7,793 nt of DNA from an uncultured Romboutsia sp. (lineage in GTDB: Bacteria; Bacillota; Clostridia; Peptostreptococcales; Peptostreptococcaceae). The notes beneath the pieces were generated by a model. That model was not told the DNA's origin, did not search any database, and worked only from the letters and a program-made list of their open reading frames with translations. The stretch is taken from positions 1-7,793 of the forward strand of contig CALESE010000132.1 of NCBI GenBank assembly GCA_937907205.1, written 5' to 3'. Positions 1 to 6,168 of this stretch are shown in pieces (position 1 is the first letter of the stretch; each line of letters opens with the position of its first letter). A program made the position numbers and the translations under genes.

Positions 1-2
1 CA

Positions 3-38
3 GTAAAAGTAGTATTTACTGGAGAAGGTGCAAGATAA
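3..38 (+). CDS. C-terminal end of an unidentified upstream gene (partial)
   Basis: The reading frame open at the left edge encodes VKVVFTGEGAR and stops at TAA (36-38). Only 11 residues are visible, too few to name a family. The reasons to treat it as a real gene end are that a hairpin plus T-run, typical of an intrinsic terminator, starts five bases after the stop, and that the downstream genes are on the same strand. By context it is probably another surface-polymer or sugar-nucleotide gene, but that is inference only. Confidence 0.5.
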   Translation, partial: VKVVFTGEGAR

Positions 39-42
39 TTAT

Positions 43-85
43 AAAACAATGTATTCAAATATTTATTTGAGTACGTTGTTTTTTT
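43..85 (+). terminator. Rho-independent terminator after the upstream gene
   Basis: Bases 43-60 pair with 65-82 around a four-base loop (61-64), giving an 18-bp stem that runs into a seven-T tract (79-85). Two of the pairs are U-G wobbles (50 with 75, 54 with 71). These pair in RNA made from the + strand but would be A-C mismatches on the other strand, so the structure is oriented toward + transcription. The stem has only three G-C pairs, so termination may be incomplete and allow read-through into the gene at 123. Confidence 0.75.
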
Positions 86-105
86 CTGATAAATTATAAA
101 CTTCT

Positions 106-116
106 GAGGGAGGAAG
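106..116 (+). promoter_or_regulatory. Ribosome binding site of the first glycosyltransferase
   Basis: GAGGGAGGAAG is a strong Shine-Dalgarno sequence placed just upstream of the ATG at 123. It decides the start. The in-frame ATG at 144 has only AAGGAC lying two bases before it, which is too close to work as a binding site. Confidence 0.75.
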
Positions 117-122
117 TAAACT

Positions 123-899
123 ATGAAAGATACTTTTAAGGACATGGAACTAGTTTCCGTTATCACCCCGGTTCACAATGCCCAAGATTTTTTATCACAA
201 ACCATAGAAAGTGTATTAAATCAGACGTATCAGAATTTTGAAATAATTTTAGTAGATGATGCTTCTAGTGATTTATCTAGGGATATAATAGACAAATACC
301 AAAAGATAGATAATAGAGTAAAGTCGGTGCTTTTAAATGAAAACTTAGGGGTAGCCAATGCTAGAAATGAAGGAATAAAAAATGCTAATGGAAGATTTAT
401 TGCATTTTTAGATAGTGATGACTTATGGAAAGAAGATAAGCTAGAAAAACAAATTAATTTTATGATAGAAAATGACTATGAATTTACTTATACAGGATAT
501 GAACTAATGGATGAAAATGGTAATATGCTAGGTAAAGTTGTTCATACTAAGGATAGAGTAGACTATAATGAGTTACTAAAACACAATGTAATTGGGTGTT
601 TATCTGTTGTTATAGATAGAAGTAAAATACAAGACATACAAATGAAAAAAATTAGACATGAAGATTATAGTGCATGGTTAAAAATACTAAAAAGAGGATT
701 TGTTGCTTATGGACTAGATGAGAATCTAGCCAGTTATAGAACAAGAACAAATTCTTTATCAGGTAATAAAATAAAGTCTGCTATGTGGACGTGGAATATA
801 ATTAGAAAGGAAGAAAATACTCCTTTACCAAAGGCAGTTTATTGTTTCTCTAATTATGCATTTGTAAATTTGAAAAAGCATTTATTTAAAAATAAATAA
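123..899 (+). CDS. tuaG: TuaG-like family 2 glycosyltransferase
   Basis: A cytoplasmic or membrane-associated GT-A fold glycosyltransferase of 258 residues, expected to move a sugar from a nucleotide donor to a lipid-linked polymer intermediate. The GT2 domain begins with LVSVITPVHNA (10-20), followed by the nucleotide-binding VDDASSD (44-50), the NARNEGI segment (79-85) and the metal-binding FLDSDDLW (95-102). The motif HEDYSAW (179-185) supplies the likely catalytic acid pair E180-D181. There is no clear membrane span. Length and motifs match the TuaG family of teichuronic acid synthesis. It is a paralogue of the gene at 2996-3748: 25 of 41 residues are identical over the first domain segment. 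It heads a co-directional run, with 24 bases to the next gene. Its first codons are unusually C-rich for this window (151-186). Donor and acceptor sugars cannot be read from the sequence. Confidence 0.88.
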   Translation: MKDTFKDMELVSVITPVHNAQDFLSQTIESVLNQTYQNFEIILVDDASSDLSRDIIDKYQKIDNRVKSVLLNENLGVANARNEGIKNANGRFIAFLDSDDLWKEDKLEKQINFMIENDYEFTYTGYELMDENGNMLGKVVHTKDRVDYNELLKHNVIGCLSVVIDRSKIQDIQMKKIRHEDYSAWLKILKRGFVAYGLDENLASYRTRTNSLSGNKIKSAMWTWNIIRKEENTPLPKAVYCFSNYAFVNLKKHLFKNK

Positions 900-923
900 T
901 AGGTTAAGAAAGAAGGACAGTCT

Positions 924-1736
924 ATGAAATTTAGTATGCTATTGGCTACTTTAGGAACTAGAGAAGAAGAACTAATTAGATTGTTTGATAGTCTAAAAAA
1001 TCAAACATATAAAAATTTTGAGTTAATAGCAGTAACTCAAGGTAATCATGAAAAGATATCAAATATTTTATCTAATTATGATTTTGAATATAAGCATATA
1101 CCAATGGAAGGCAAAGGTATATCTAGGGCGAGAAACAAAGGTATTCCTTATGTAAGTGGAGATGTTATAACATTTACTGATGATGACTGTTGGTATGAGT
1201 CTAATGCTTTAGAAGTTGTAAAAGATCATTTTGAGAAATACGATGCAGATGTATTAACTTTTAAGCATATGGATCCACATAAAAACGAATATACAAAGGT
1301 ATATCCAGATAATGAAGTTATTAATTTCCCTAAAATGGATACATTAAAGCAAATATCCTTTGATATATATGTAAATACAAATAGAGTTCCTGCATTTAAA
1401 GATGGATTTGATGAAAGATTTGGAGTAGGTAGTATTTATAATTCAGGTGAGGAAAATATTTATTTAATGGATTTATATAATAAAGGGTATAAAAAAATGT
1501 GCTTTTTCCCAATTATAATAGCTTACCATCCTAAGAAAGAATGTAACTATTTAGATGAAAGGTCATTTATAGGAAAAGGACCTCTTTTCAAAAGATTATT
1601 TGGAGAGAGTCTAGGATTACCAATGTTAATAGCTTTTGGGATGAAGAAAAAGAAATTAATAGATAAATTTGAGCCAGGTAAGTTCTGGAGTATATATAAG
1701 TCAGCGATAAAAGAGTGTATTCAGTTTAGAGTGTAA
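924..1736 (+). CDS. Divergent family 2 glycosyltransferase
   Basis: A 270-residue GT2-like enzyme, probably adding one sugar to the same polymer as its neighbours. The N-terminus MKFSMLLATLGTREEEL opens a GT-A fold. QTYKNFELIAV (27-37) matches the strand that normally ends in VDD, but here it is followed by TQGNHE, so the usual nucleotide-binding aspartates are absent at that point. GKGISRARNKGI (63-74) and FTDDDCWY (84-91, the DXD metal site) are well kept. FDERFGVG (162-169) and SGEENIYL (174-181) carry the likely catalytic acids E176-E177. The last 70 or so residues are basic, with a short hydrophobic stretch near LGLPMLIAFGM that may touch the membrane. An AGAAGGA site at 911-917 supports the start. 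It sits 24 bases after the first gene and 24 before the next, so it is almost surely co-transcribed. It is not a close paralogue of the two TuaG-like genes. Confidence 0.85.
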   Translation: MKFSMLLATLGTREEELIRLFDSLKNQTYKNFELIAVTQGNHEKISNILSNYDFEYKHIPMEGKGISRARNKGIPYVSGDVITFTDDDCWYESNALEVVKDHFEKYDADVLTFKHMDPHKNEYTKVYPDNEVINFPKMDTLKQISFDIYVNTNRVPAFKDGFDERFGVGSIYNSGEENIYLMDLYNKGYKKMCFFPIIIAYHPKKECNYLDERSFIGKGPLFKRLFGESLGLPMLIAFGMKKKKLIDKFEPGKFWSIYKSAIKECIQFRV

Positions 1737-1760
1737 TACTTATAAAGGAGAAAATCAAGT

Positions 1761-2960
1761 ATGAATGAAAATAGGCTTACTAGCTTGATTAGGAAAGTTA
1801 TCAGGCTATCAATTCAAGCTATAGATATGATAATTTTCTATATAAAATCACTTTCTTATAAAAATAATCCTAAATATAAAAATATGTGGCTTATAAGCGA
1901 AAGAGGAAATGAAGCAAAAGATAATGCTTACGTACTATTTAAATATATAAGAGAAAATCATCCTAGTATAAATATTCACTATTTAATGGATAAATCTTTT
2001 GAAAAAGACTATGAAAAAATAAAAGATTTAGGCAATATAATCGAATATAAAAGTGAAGAACATAAGATAGCTTTTTTACTTTGTGATAAAGCTATATCTA
2101 CACATATAGGATTTTTAGAGCCTTGGGCATATAAGTTATATAAGTTACTTTTAGATCGAAAAGATAAAAAAGAATTTATATTTTTACAACATGGAATTAT
2201 ACTTCATGATGTTAGTGATATATACAATAAAGGAACAACTAAAATAGATTTATTTATAACTAGTACAGATAAAGAGTTTGAAGCTATAAGTTCATCATAT
2301 GGATATAATAAAGGTGAAGTTGTACAAACTGGTCTTGCAAGATTTGATAATCTTTATGATAGAAATGAAAAAAAACAAATTCTTATAATGCCAACATGGA
2401 GAAAAGATATAGTAAATCCTTCATATGTAAAAGAAAAATTATTACCAGATAGTGTATTTACTAGTTCTAAGTATTATAAAACATATAACTCATTAATAAA
2501 TAATGATAAGTTAATAAATAAATTAAATGAATCTAATTATGAAGTAGTATTTTATCCTCATTATGAAATACAACAATATATACAATACTTTAATACAAAA
2601 TCAGATAAAGTAATAATAGCTAAAAAAGAAAATTATGATGTACAAACATTATTAAAAGAATCTAAGTTATTAATAAGTGATTATTCAAGTGTAGTATTTG
2701 ACTTTGCATATATGAATAAACCAATACTTTATTATCAATTTGATAAATTAACTCATTATAAAATGGGATATTTTGAATATGATAGAGATGGCTTTGGAGA
2801 TATAGTAAAGCATGAAGATGAATTAGTACAAAAGATAATTGAATTTATAGATAATGATTTTAAAGTAAGTGAAAAGTATCAAGAAAGAATAGATAAATGT
2901 TTCAAAAATAGAGACGATAAAAACTGTGAAAGAATCTTTAAAGAAATAGTAAAGATGTAA
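1761..2960 (+). CDS. CDP-glycerol glycerophosphotransferase family protein (TagB/TagF type)
   Basis: A 399-residue member of the family that transfers glycerol phosphate (or ribitol phosphate) from a CDP-alditol to wall teichoic acid intermediates at the inner membrane face. Evidence is FLQHGIILHD (141-150), whose H144 aligns with the first catalytic histidine of TagF; MPTWRKD (210-216); FYPHYEI (264-270), whose H267 fits the second catalytic histidine; and LLISDYSSVVFDFAYMNKP (303-321), the CDP-binding C-terminal motif. The length fits TagB-like, single-domain members rather than long TagF polymerases. The N-terminal 14-30 is hydrophobic/amphipathic and basic, suited to membrane attachment. 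AAAGGAG at 1744-1750 supports the start. No gene for making CDP-glycerol (tagD type) is in the window, so the donor must come from elsewhere or be another CDP-linked group. The family assignment is firm; primer versus polymerase activity is not decided. Confidence 0.88.
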   Translation: MNENRLTSLIRKVIRLSIQAIDMIIFYIKSLSYKNNPKYKNMWLISERGNEAKDNAYVLFKYIRENHPSINIHYLMDKSFEKDYEKIKDLGNIIEYKSEEHKIAFLLCDKAISTHIGFLEPWAYKLYKLLLDRKDKKEFIFLQHGIILHDVSDIYNKGTTKIDLFITSTDKEFEAISSSYGYNKGEVVQTGLARFDNLYDRNEKKQILIMPTWRKDIVNPSYVKEKLLPDSVFTSSKYYKTYNSLINNDKLINKLNESNYEVVFYPHYEIQQYIQYFNTKSDKVIIAKKENYDVQTLLKESKLLISDYSSVVFDFAYMNKPILYYQFDKLTHYKMGYFEYDRDGFGDIVKHEDELVQKIIEFIDNDFKVSEKYQERIDKCFKNRDDKNCERIFKEIVKM

Positions 2961-2995
2961 CTTTCCAAGGCTAAATACGAAGGAGAGAATAAGCT

Positions 2996-3748
2996 ATGAG
3001 TGAACATTTAGTATCAATAGTAACTCCTGTATATAACGCAGAAAAATTTATATCAGAAACTATAGACTCTATACAAAAACAAACGTATAAAGATTGGGAA
3101 CTTATATTAGTAGATGATTGTTCCAGTGATAGTTCTTACGATATAATAAGTGAATATATGAAAAATGATAAAAGAATTAGATATATAAAACTTGAAAAAA
3201 ATTCAGGAGCAGCAGTTTCTAGAAATACAGGTATAAAGAATGCAAAAGGTAGATTTATTGCTTTTGTAGATAGTGATGATATATGGTTACCTAAAAAGCT
3301 AGAAAAACAGGTAAATTATATGTTAGACAAAAAATTAGGTTTTTCATTTACTTCTTACAGATATATGAAAGAAGATGGAACTAAAACTAATAAAATAGCA
3401 AAAGCACCAAAGAAAATAAACTATAATGGTCTATTAAAAAATACTATAATAGGGTGTTCTACTGTAGTACTAGATAGAAAAATAATAGGAGACTTTTTAA
3501 TGCCTTTAGTAAAAAAAGGACAAGATACTGCTACATGGTTAATGATATTAAGAAGTCAAGAGTATGCTTATGGTATTGAAGAAGTTTTAGTAGATTATAG
3601 ATTAGTAGGAAATTCTTTATCAAGTAATAAAATAAAAGCTCTTAAAAGAACTTGGAATACATATAGAAATGTAGAGAAACTAAATATATTTAAATGTACA
3701 TATGTATTTTGTTTTTATGTATTTAATGCAATCAAAAAGAGATTATAA
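2996..3748 (+). CDS. tuaG: TuaG-like family 2 glycosyltransferase, second paralogue
   Basis: A 250-residue GT-A fold transferase, close in length to Bacillus TuaG. Motifs in order are LVSIVTPVYNAEKF (5-18), ILVDDCSSD (37-45, nucleotide binding), VSRNTGIKNAKGRFIAF (74-90), VDSDDIW (91-97, metal site) and KGQDTATWLMIL (174-185). In this last motif D177 is the likely catalytic base and Q176 stands where the gene at 123-899 has a glutamate; as I recall the TuaG family, GQD is common, so it need not mean loss of activity. The C-terminus NSLSSNKIKALKRTWNTYR parallels its paralogue, and a short hydrophobic tail near 232-245 may associate with the membrane. AAGGAGAG at 2981-2988 supports the start. 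It follows the TagF-like gene by 35 bases. Similar fold but diverged residues suggest it acts on a different linkage or acceptor from its paralogue. Confidence 0.9.
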   Translation: MSEHLVSIVTPVYNAEKFISETIDSIQKQTYKDWELILVDDCSSDSSYDIISEYMKNDKRIRYIKLEKNSGAAVSRNTGIKNAKGRFIAFVDSDDIWLPKKLEKQVNYMLDKKLGFSFTSYRYMKEDGTKTNKIAKAPKKINYNGLLKNTIIGCSTVVLDRKIIGDFLMPLVKKGQDTATWLMILRSQEYAYGIEEVLVDYRLVGNSLSSNKIKALKRTWNTYRNVEKLNIFKCTYVFCFYVFNAIKKRL

Positions 3749-3810
3749 TTACAAGATAAAGTTTAGTATGTTGTGAACTATTAAATGTTCATATTTTGGA
3801 GGAATAAGTC

Positions 3811-5106
3811 ATGAAAATTGCTATAGCCGGAACTGGATATGTAGGATTAGTTACAGGTGTATGTTTAGCTGAAGTAGGACATAAAAATGTAGTATGTGTT
3901 GATGTAGATGAATCAAAAGTAAAACTTATGCAATCTGGTAAATCGCCTATATATGAAGATGGGTTAGAAGAGCTAATGCAAAAAAATTATAAATTAGGAA
4001 GAATTAGATATACAACTAACTATAAAGATGCATATAAAGATGCAGATGTAATTATGATAGCTGTTGGAACACCAGAGAGAAAAGATGGTTCTGCAAACTT
4101 AGATTATATAAAAAAAGTTGCTAAGCAAGTATCAGAGTCAGTTACAAAAGATACATTAGTAGTAATTAAATCAACAGTACCAATAGGAACTAATTATGGG
4201 ATTGAAAAGTATATAAAAAGAAACTTAAAAAGTAATGTAAAAATAGAACTTGCATCAAATCCAGAATTTTTATCCCAGGGTAGTGCTGTAAAAGATACAT
4301 TAAATGCATCAAGAATAGTAATTGGAGTTGAAAGTGAGTGGGCTAAGGAAATATTAGAAGATGTATACAAGCCCTTTAATCAACCTATTGTAGTTACTAA
4401 TAGAAATAGTGCAGAGATGATAAAATATGCATCTAATGATTTCTTAGCACTAAAGATATCGTTTATGAATGATATAGCTAATCTTTGTGAAATAGTTGGA
4501 GCTAATATTGAAGATGTAGCAAAAGGTATGAGTTATGATGAAAGAATAGGAAATAAATTTTTAAAAGCAGGTATAGGATATGGTGGTTCATGTTTTCCAA
4601 AAGACACAAAGGCACTACATTGGCTGTCAAACCAAAATGGATATGAACTAAAAACTATAAAAGCAGCAATAGAAGTTAATGAATCTCAAAAATTAAAATT
4701 AGCTAGAAAAGCATCAGAAATAATAGAAAACTTTGAAGGTATGAAAGTCTGTGTATTAGGACTTACATTTAAGCCAGAAACAGATGATTTAAGAGAAGCT
4801 CCATCAATACCTAATATAGAGTATTTATTAGAAAGAGGAGCTAAAGTTATTGCATATGACCCTATAGGTATTGAAAATACAAAAAAGATATTTAAAGATA
4901 GTATAGAATATACTACTGATATAGATGAAGCAATAAAAGATAGTGAAGCTTGTTTTATAATGACTGAATGGGAGGAAATTTTAAACTATGATATAAATAA
5001 GTACAAGATAAATATGAAAGTACCATTAATATTTGATGGTAGAAATTGTTATAAAGTAGATGATATGAAGGATTTAGGTATATTATATTATTCTATAGGG
5101 AGATAA
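3811..5106 (+). CDS. ugd: UDP-glucose 6-dehydrogenase
   Basis: A cytoplasmic NAD-dependent enzyme oxidising UDP-glucose to UDP-glucuronate in two steps, the precursor of uronic acids in teichuronic-type polymers. At 431 residues it has the full family length. The N-terminal Rossmann domain has IAGTGYVGLVTG (5-16), DVDESKV (31-37) and AVGTPE (84-89). The centre carries STVPIGT (121-127), ASNPEFLSQG (148-157, with E152), EMIKYASND (202-210, with K205 and N209) and GYGGSCFPKDT (256-266) with the catalytic C261. The C-terminal domain has LGLTFKPETDDLREAPS (316-332). All key residues are kept, so it should be active. GGAGGA at 3798-3803 fixes the start. A 62-base gap from the preceding gene has no convincing terminator, so it is probably the last gene of the first operon. 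Related dehydrogenases act on UDP-ManNAc or GDP-mannose; UDP-glucose is preferred from the overall motif pattern and context. Confidence 0.93.
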   Translation: MKIAIAGTGYVGLVTGVCLAEVGHKNVVCVDVDESKVKLMQSGKSPIYEDGLEELMQKNYKLGRIRYTTNYKDAYKDADVIMIAVGTPERKDGSANLDYIKKVAKQVSESVTKDTLVVIKSTVPIGTNYGIEKYIKRNLKSNVKIELASNPEFLSQGSAVKDTLNASRIVIGVESEWAKEILEDVYKPFNQPIVVTNRNSAEMIKYASNDFLALKISFMNDIANLCEIVGANIEDVAKGMSYDERIGNKFLKAGIGYGGSCFPKDTKALHWLSNQNGYELKTIKAAIEVNESQKLKLARKASEIIENFEGMKVCVLGLTFKPETDDLREAPSIPNIEYLLERGAKVIAYDPIGIENTKKIFKDSIEYTTDIDEAIKDSEACFIMTEWEEILNYDINKYKINMKVPLIFDGRNCYKVDDMKDLGILYYSIGR

Positions 5107-5138
5107 ATAAAAATATACAATGAGGGGGAATGGAATAT

Positions 5139-5186
5139 ATGAATGGTGCATATGGGATAATATGTAATAAAAATAGTAAAATATAA
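5139..5186 (+). CDS. Possible 15-residue small ORF or gene-start remnant
   Basis: The ATG at 5139 opens MNGAYGIICNKNSKI and stops at TAA (5184-5186). Ten bases before it lies GAGGGGG (5122-5128), a stronger binding site than those of several real genes here. The peptide has no recognisable family. Three readings are possible: a true small or leader peptide ending six bases before the hairpin at 5192, the surviving start of a gene lost by deletion, or chance. There is no homology evidence, so the call is weak. An overlapping ORF from ATG 5120 (15 codons, with two Trp) has no binding site and is less likely. Confidence 0.25.
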   Translation: MNGAYGIICNKNSKI

Positions 5187-5191
5187 AATAT

Positions 5192-5244
5192 GTAACTTTT
5201 AAGGCTATAAAATTTTATAGTCTTTTATATTGTTTAAAAGTTGC
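5192..5244 (+). terminator. Nested hairpin, probable terminator of the first operon
   Basis: An inner hairpin pairs 5203-5210 with 5215-5222 around a four-base loop, followed by the T-rich TTTTATATTGTTT (5223-5235). An outer 11-bp stem pairs 5192-5202 with 5234-5244, enclosing the inner hairpin and its T-rich tail. Each stem contains one G-U wobble (5204 with 5221, 5193 with 5243) that holds only in + strand RNA, so the structure is oriented. The inner hairpin plus U-rich tail acts as a plausible intrinsic terminator after ugd. The outer stem is more than a simple terminator needs. Confidence 0.6.
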
Positions 5245-5249
5245 CTTCA

Positions 5250-5279
5250 TTGACACAAAAACTTTTACTATGATATACT
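5250..5279 (+). promoter_or_regulatory. Sigma-A promoter with extended -10, driving licD-murJ
   Basis: A perfect -35 TTGACA (5250-5255) is separated by 18 bases from TATACT (5274-5279), preceded by TGA to give the extended -10 TGnTATACT (5271-5279). Transcription should begin near 5286, leaving about 57 bases before the licD ATG. It lies immediately downstream of the hairpin, so licD and murJ can be expressed independently of the upstream genes. No operator-like inverted repeat overlaps it. Confidence 0.82.
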
Positions 5280-5342
5280 TATTTAACATGGTAAAATGGG
5301 GAAAAATATATAATAGTAAATTGAAATATAGGAGAATTAGCT

Positions 5343-6146
5343 ATGAACGTAGATAATGAGCTTCAAAGAAAAATACAGCTAAAAATATTAGAAATAGTAC
5401 TAGAAATAGATAGAATATGTGAAAAACATAATATAAAATATTATCTTGCATATGGAACGGCAATAGGTGCAGTAAGGCATAGTGGTTTTATACCTTGGGA
5501 TGATGATGCGGATATCCAAATGTTTAAAGAAGATTTTATAAAGTTTAAAGAAGTATGTAAAACTGAGTTAGGTGATAAGTACTTTTTCCAAGATTGGGAT
5601 ACAGATAAAGGTTATAAATCATTTTTACCCAAAATAAGAATTAATAATACAGCTTTTGTAGAAGGGTGGAGCAAAGATTGGGATATGCATCAAGGTATAT
5701 ATGTAGATATATTTATATTAGATGAATGTCCGGATAATAAGAAAATACAAGATTTAAATATAAAAATAAGAAAGTATACTGAATTTACAAGAAGAGGAAT
5801 ATATAATAAAGAAAATACAAAAAGTATATTAAAAAATATTATAAGACCATTAGTTAAAAATAATACAATTTTAAATATATGGAAGGCATTAATTTATAAT
5901 AACTGTAAAAAAGATGATAAACTATGTATAGATATAAATGATTTTGGAAATATATTCCCAAAAGATGTATTTGGAACACCTAGAAAGATGGACTTTGAAG
6001 GGTACAAACTTAGTGTTCCAGAGAAAGTTGAAGACTACCTAACATATTATTATGGCGATTTTATGACACTTCCACCAGAAGAAAAGAGAGTATCTCATCA
6101 TAATATAGTATATATTGATTTAGAAAACTCATATAAGAGTAAATAG
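5343..6146 (+). CDS. LicD family phosphotransferase
   Basis: A 267-residue protein of the LicD/nucleotidyltransferase-fold family. Known members attach phosphocholine or other phosphate-linked groups from CDP donors to surface glycans and teichoic acids. The signature YLAYGTAIGAVRHSGFIPWDDDADI (34-58) holds the glycine-rich loop and the metal-binding acids D53, D54, D55 and D57; the residue between the acids is Ala, where Ile, Val or Leu is more usual. The second conserved block HQGIYVDIFILDECP (116-130) and the C-terminal DYLTYYYGDFMTLPPEEKR (231-249) are also typical. No membrane span is seen. GGAG at 5331-5334 sets the start. It is first in its own unit under the promoter at 5250-5279, 22 bases before murJ. 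No licA, licB or licC choline genes are present, so choline is not implied and the transferred group is unknown. Confidence 0.88.
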   Translation: MNVDNELQRKIQLKILEIVLEIDRICEKHNIKYYLAYGTAIGAVRHSGFIPWDDDADIQMFKEDFIKFKEVCKTELGDKYFFQDWDTDKGYKSFLPKIRINNTAFVEGWSKDWDMHQGIYVDIFILDECPDNKKIQDLNIKIRKYTEFTRRGIYNKENTKSILKNIIRPLVKNNTILNIWKALIYNNCKKDDKLCIDINDFGNIFPKDVFGTPRKMDFEGYKLSVPEKVEDYLTYYYGDFMTLPPEEKRVSHHNIVYIDLENSYKSK

Positions 6147-6168
6147 TAAGATAGATAAGGAGAATAAT

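Larger units (their letters stand above)
5107..5342 (+). other. Intergenic control region between ugd and licD
   Basis: This 236-base gap is the only long one in the locus. From left to right it holds a 15-codon ORF behind a G-rich binding site (5122-5186), a nested RNA hairpin (5192-5244), a near-consensus promoter (5250-5279) and an untranslated leader of about 57 bases before licD. It divides the locus into two transcription units. No tRNA, repeat array or insertion-sequence end is visible in it. Confidence 0.7.

Noticed and set aside
67..95. Promoter-like pair TTGAGT-17-TAAATT ahead of the first glycosyltransferase
   Set aside because: Weak -10 match, and it sits within the terminator hairpin. 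AT-rich DNA gives such matches often, so it is noted in a finding but not annotated.
3772..3793. Short inverted repeat (TGAAC...GTTCA) between the second TuaG-like gene and ugd
   Set aside because: Only about seven pairs with an eight-base loop and no T-run after it. Too weak to call a terminator or operator.
5120..5167. 15-codon ORF MRGNGIYEWCIWDNM with two Trp, resembling an attenuator leader
   Set aside because: No binding site upstream, and the neighbouring genes have no tie to tryptophan. The GAGGGGG lies inside it and serves the overlapping ATG at 5139.
5288..5356. 22-codon ORF starting just after the predicted licD transcript start and overlapping the licD ATG
   Set aside because: It has no binding site and would be almost leaderless. 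The clear GGAG at 5331-5334 serves licD, so this frame is probably chance.
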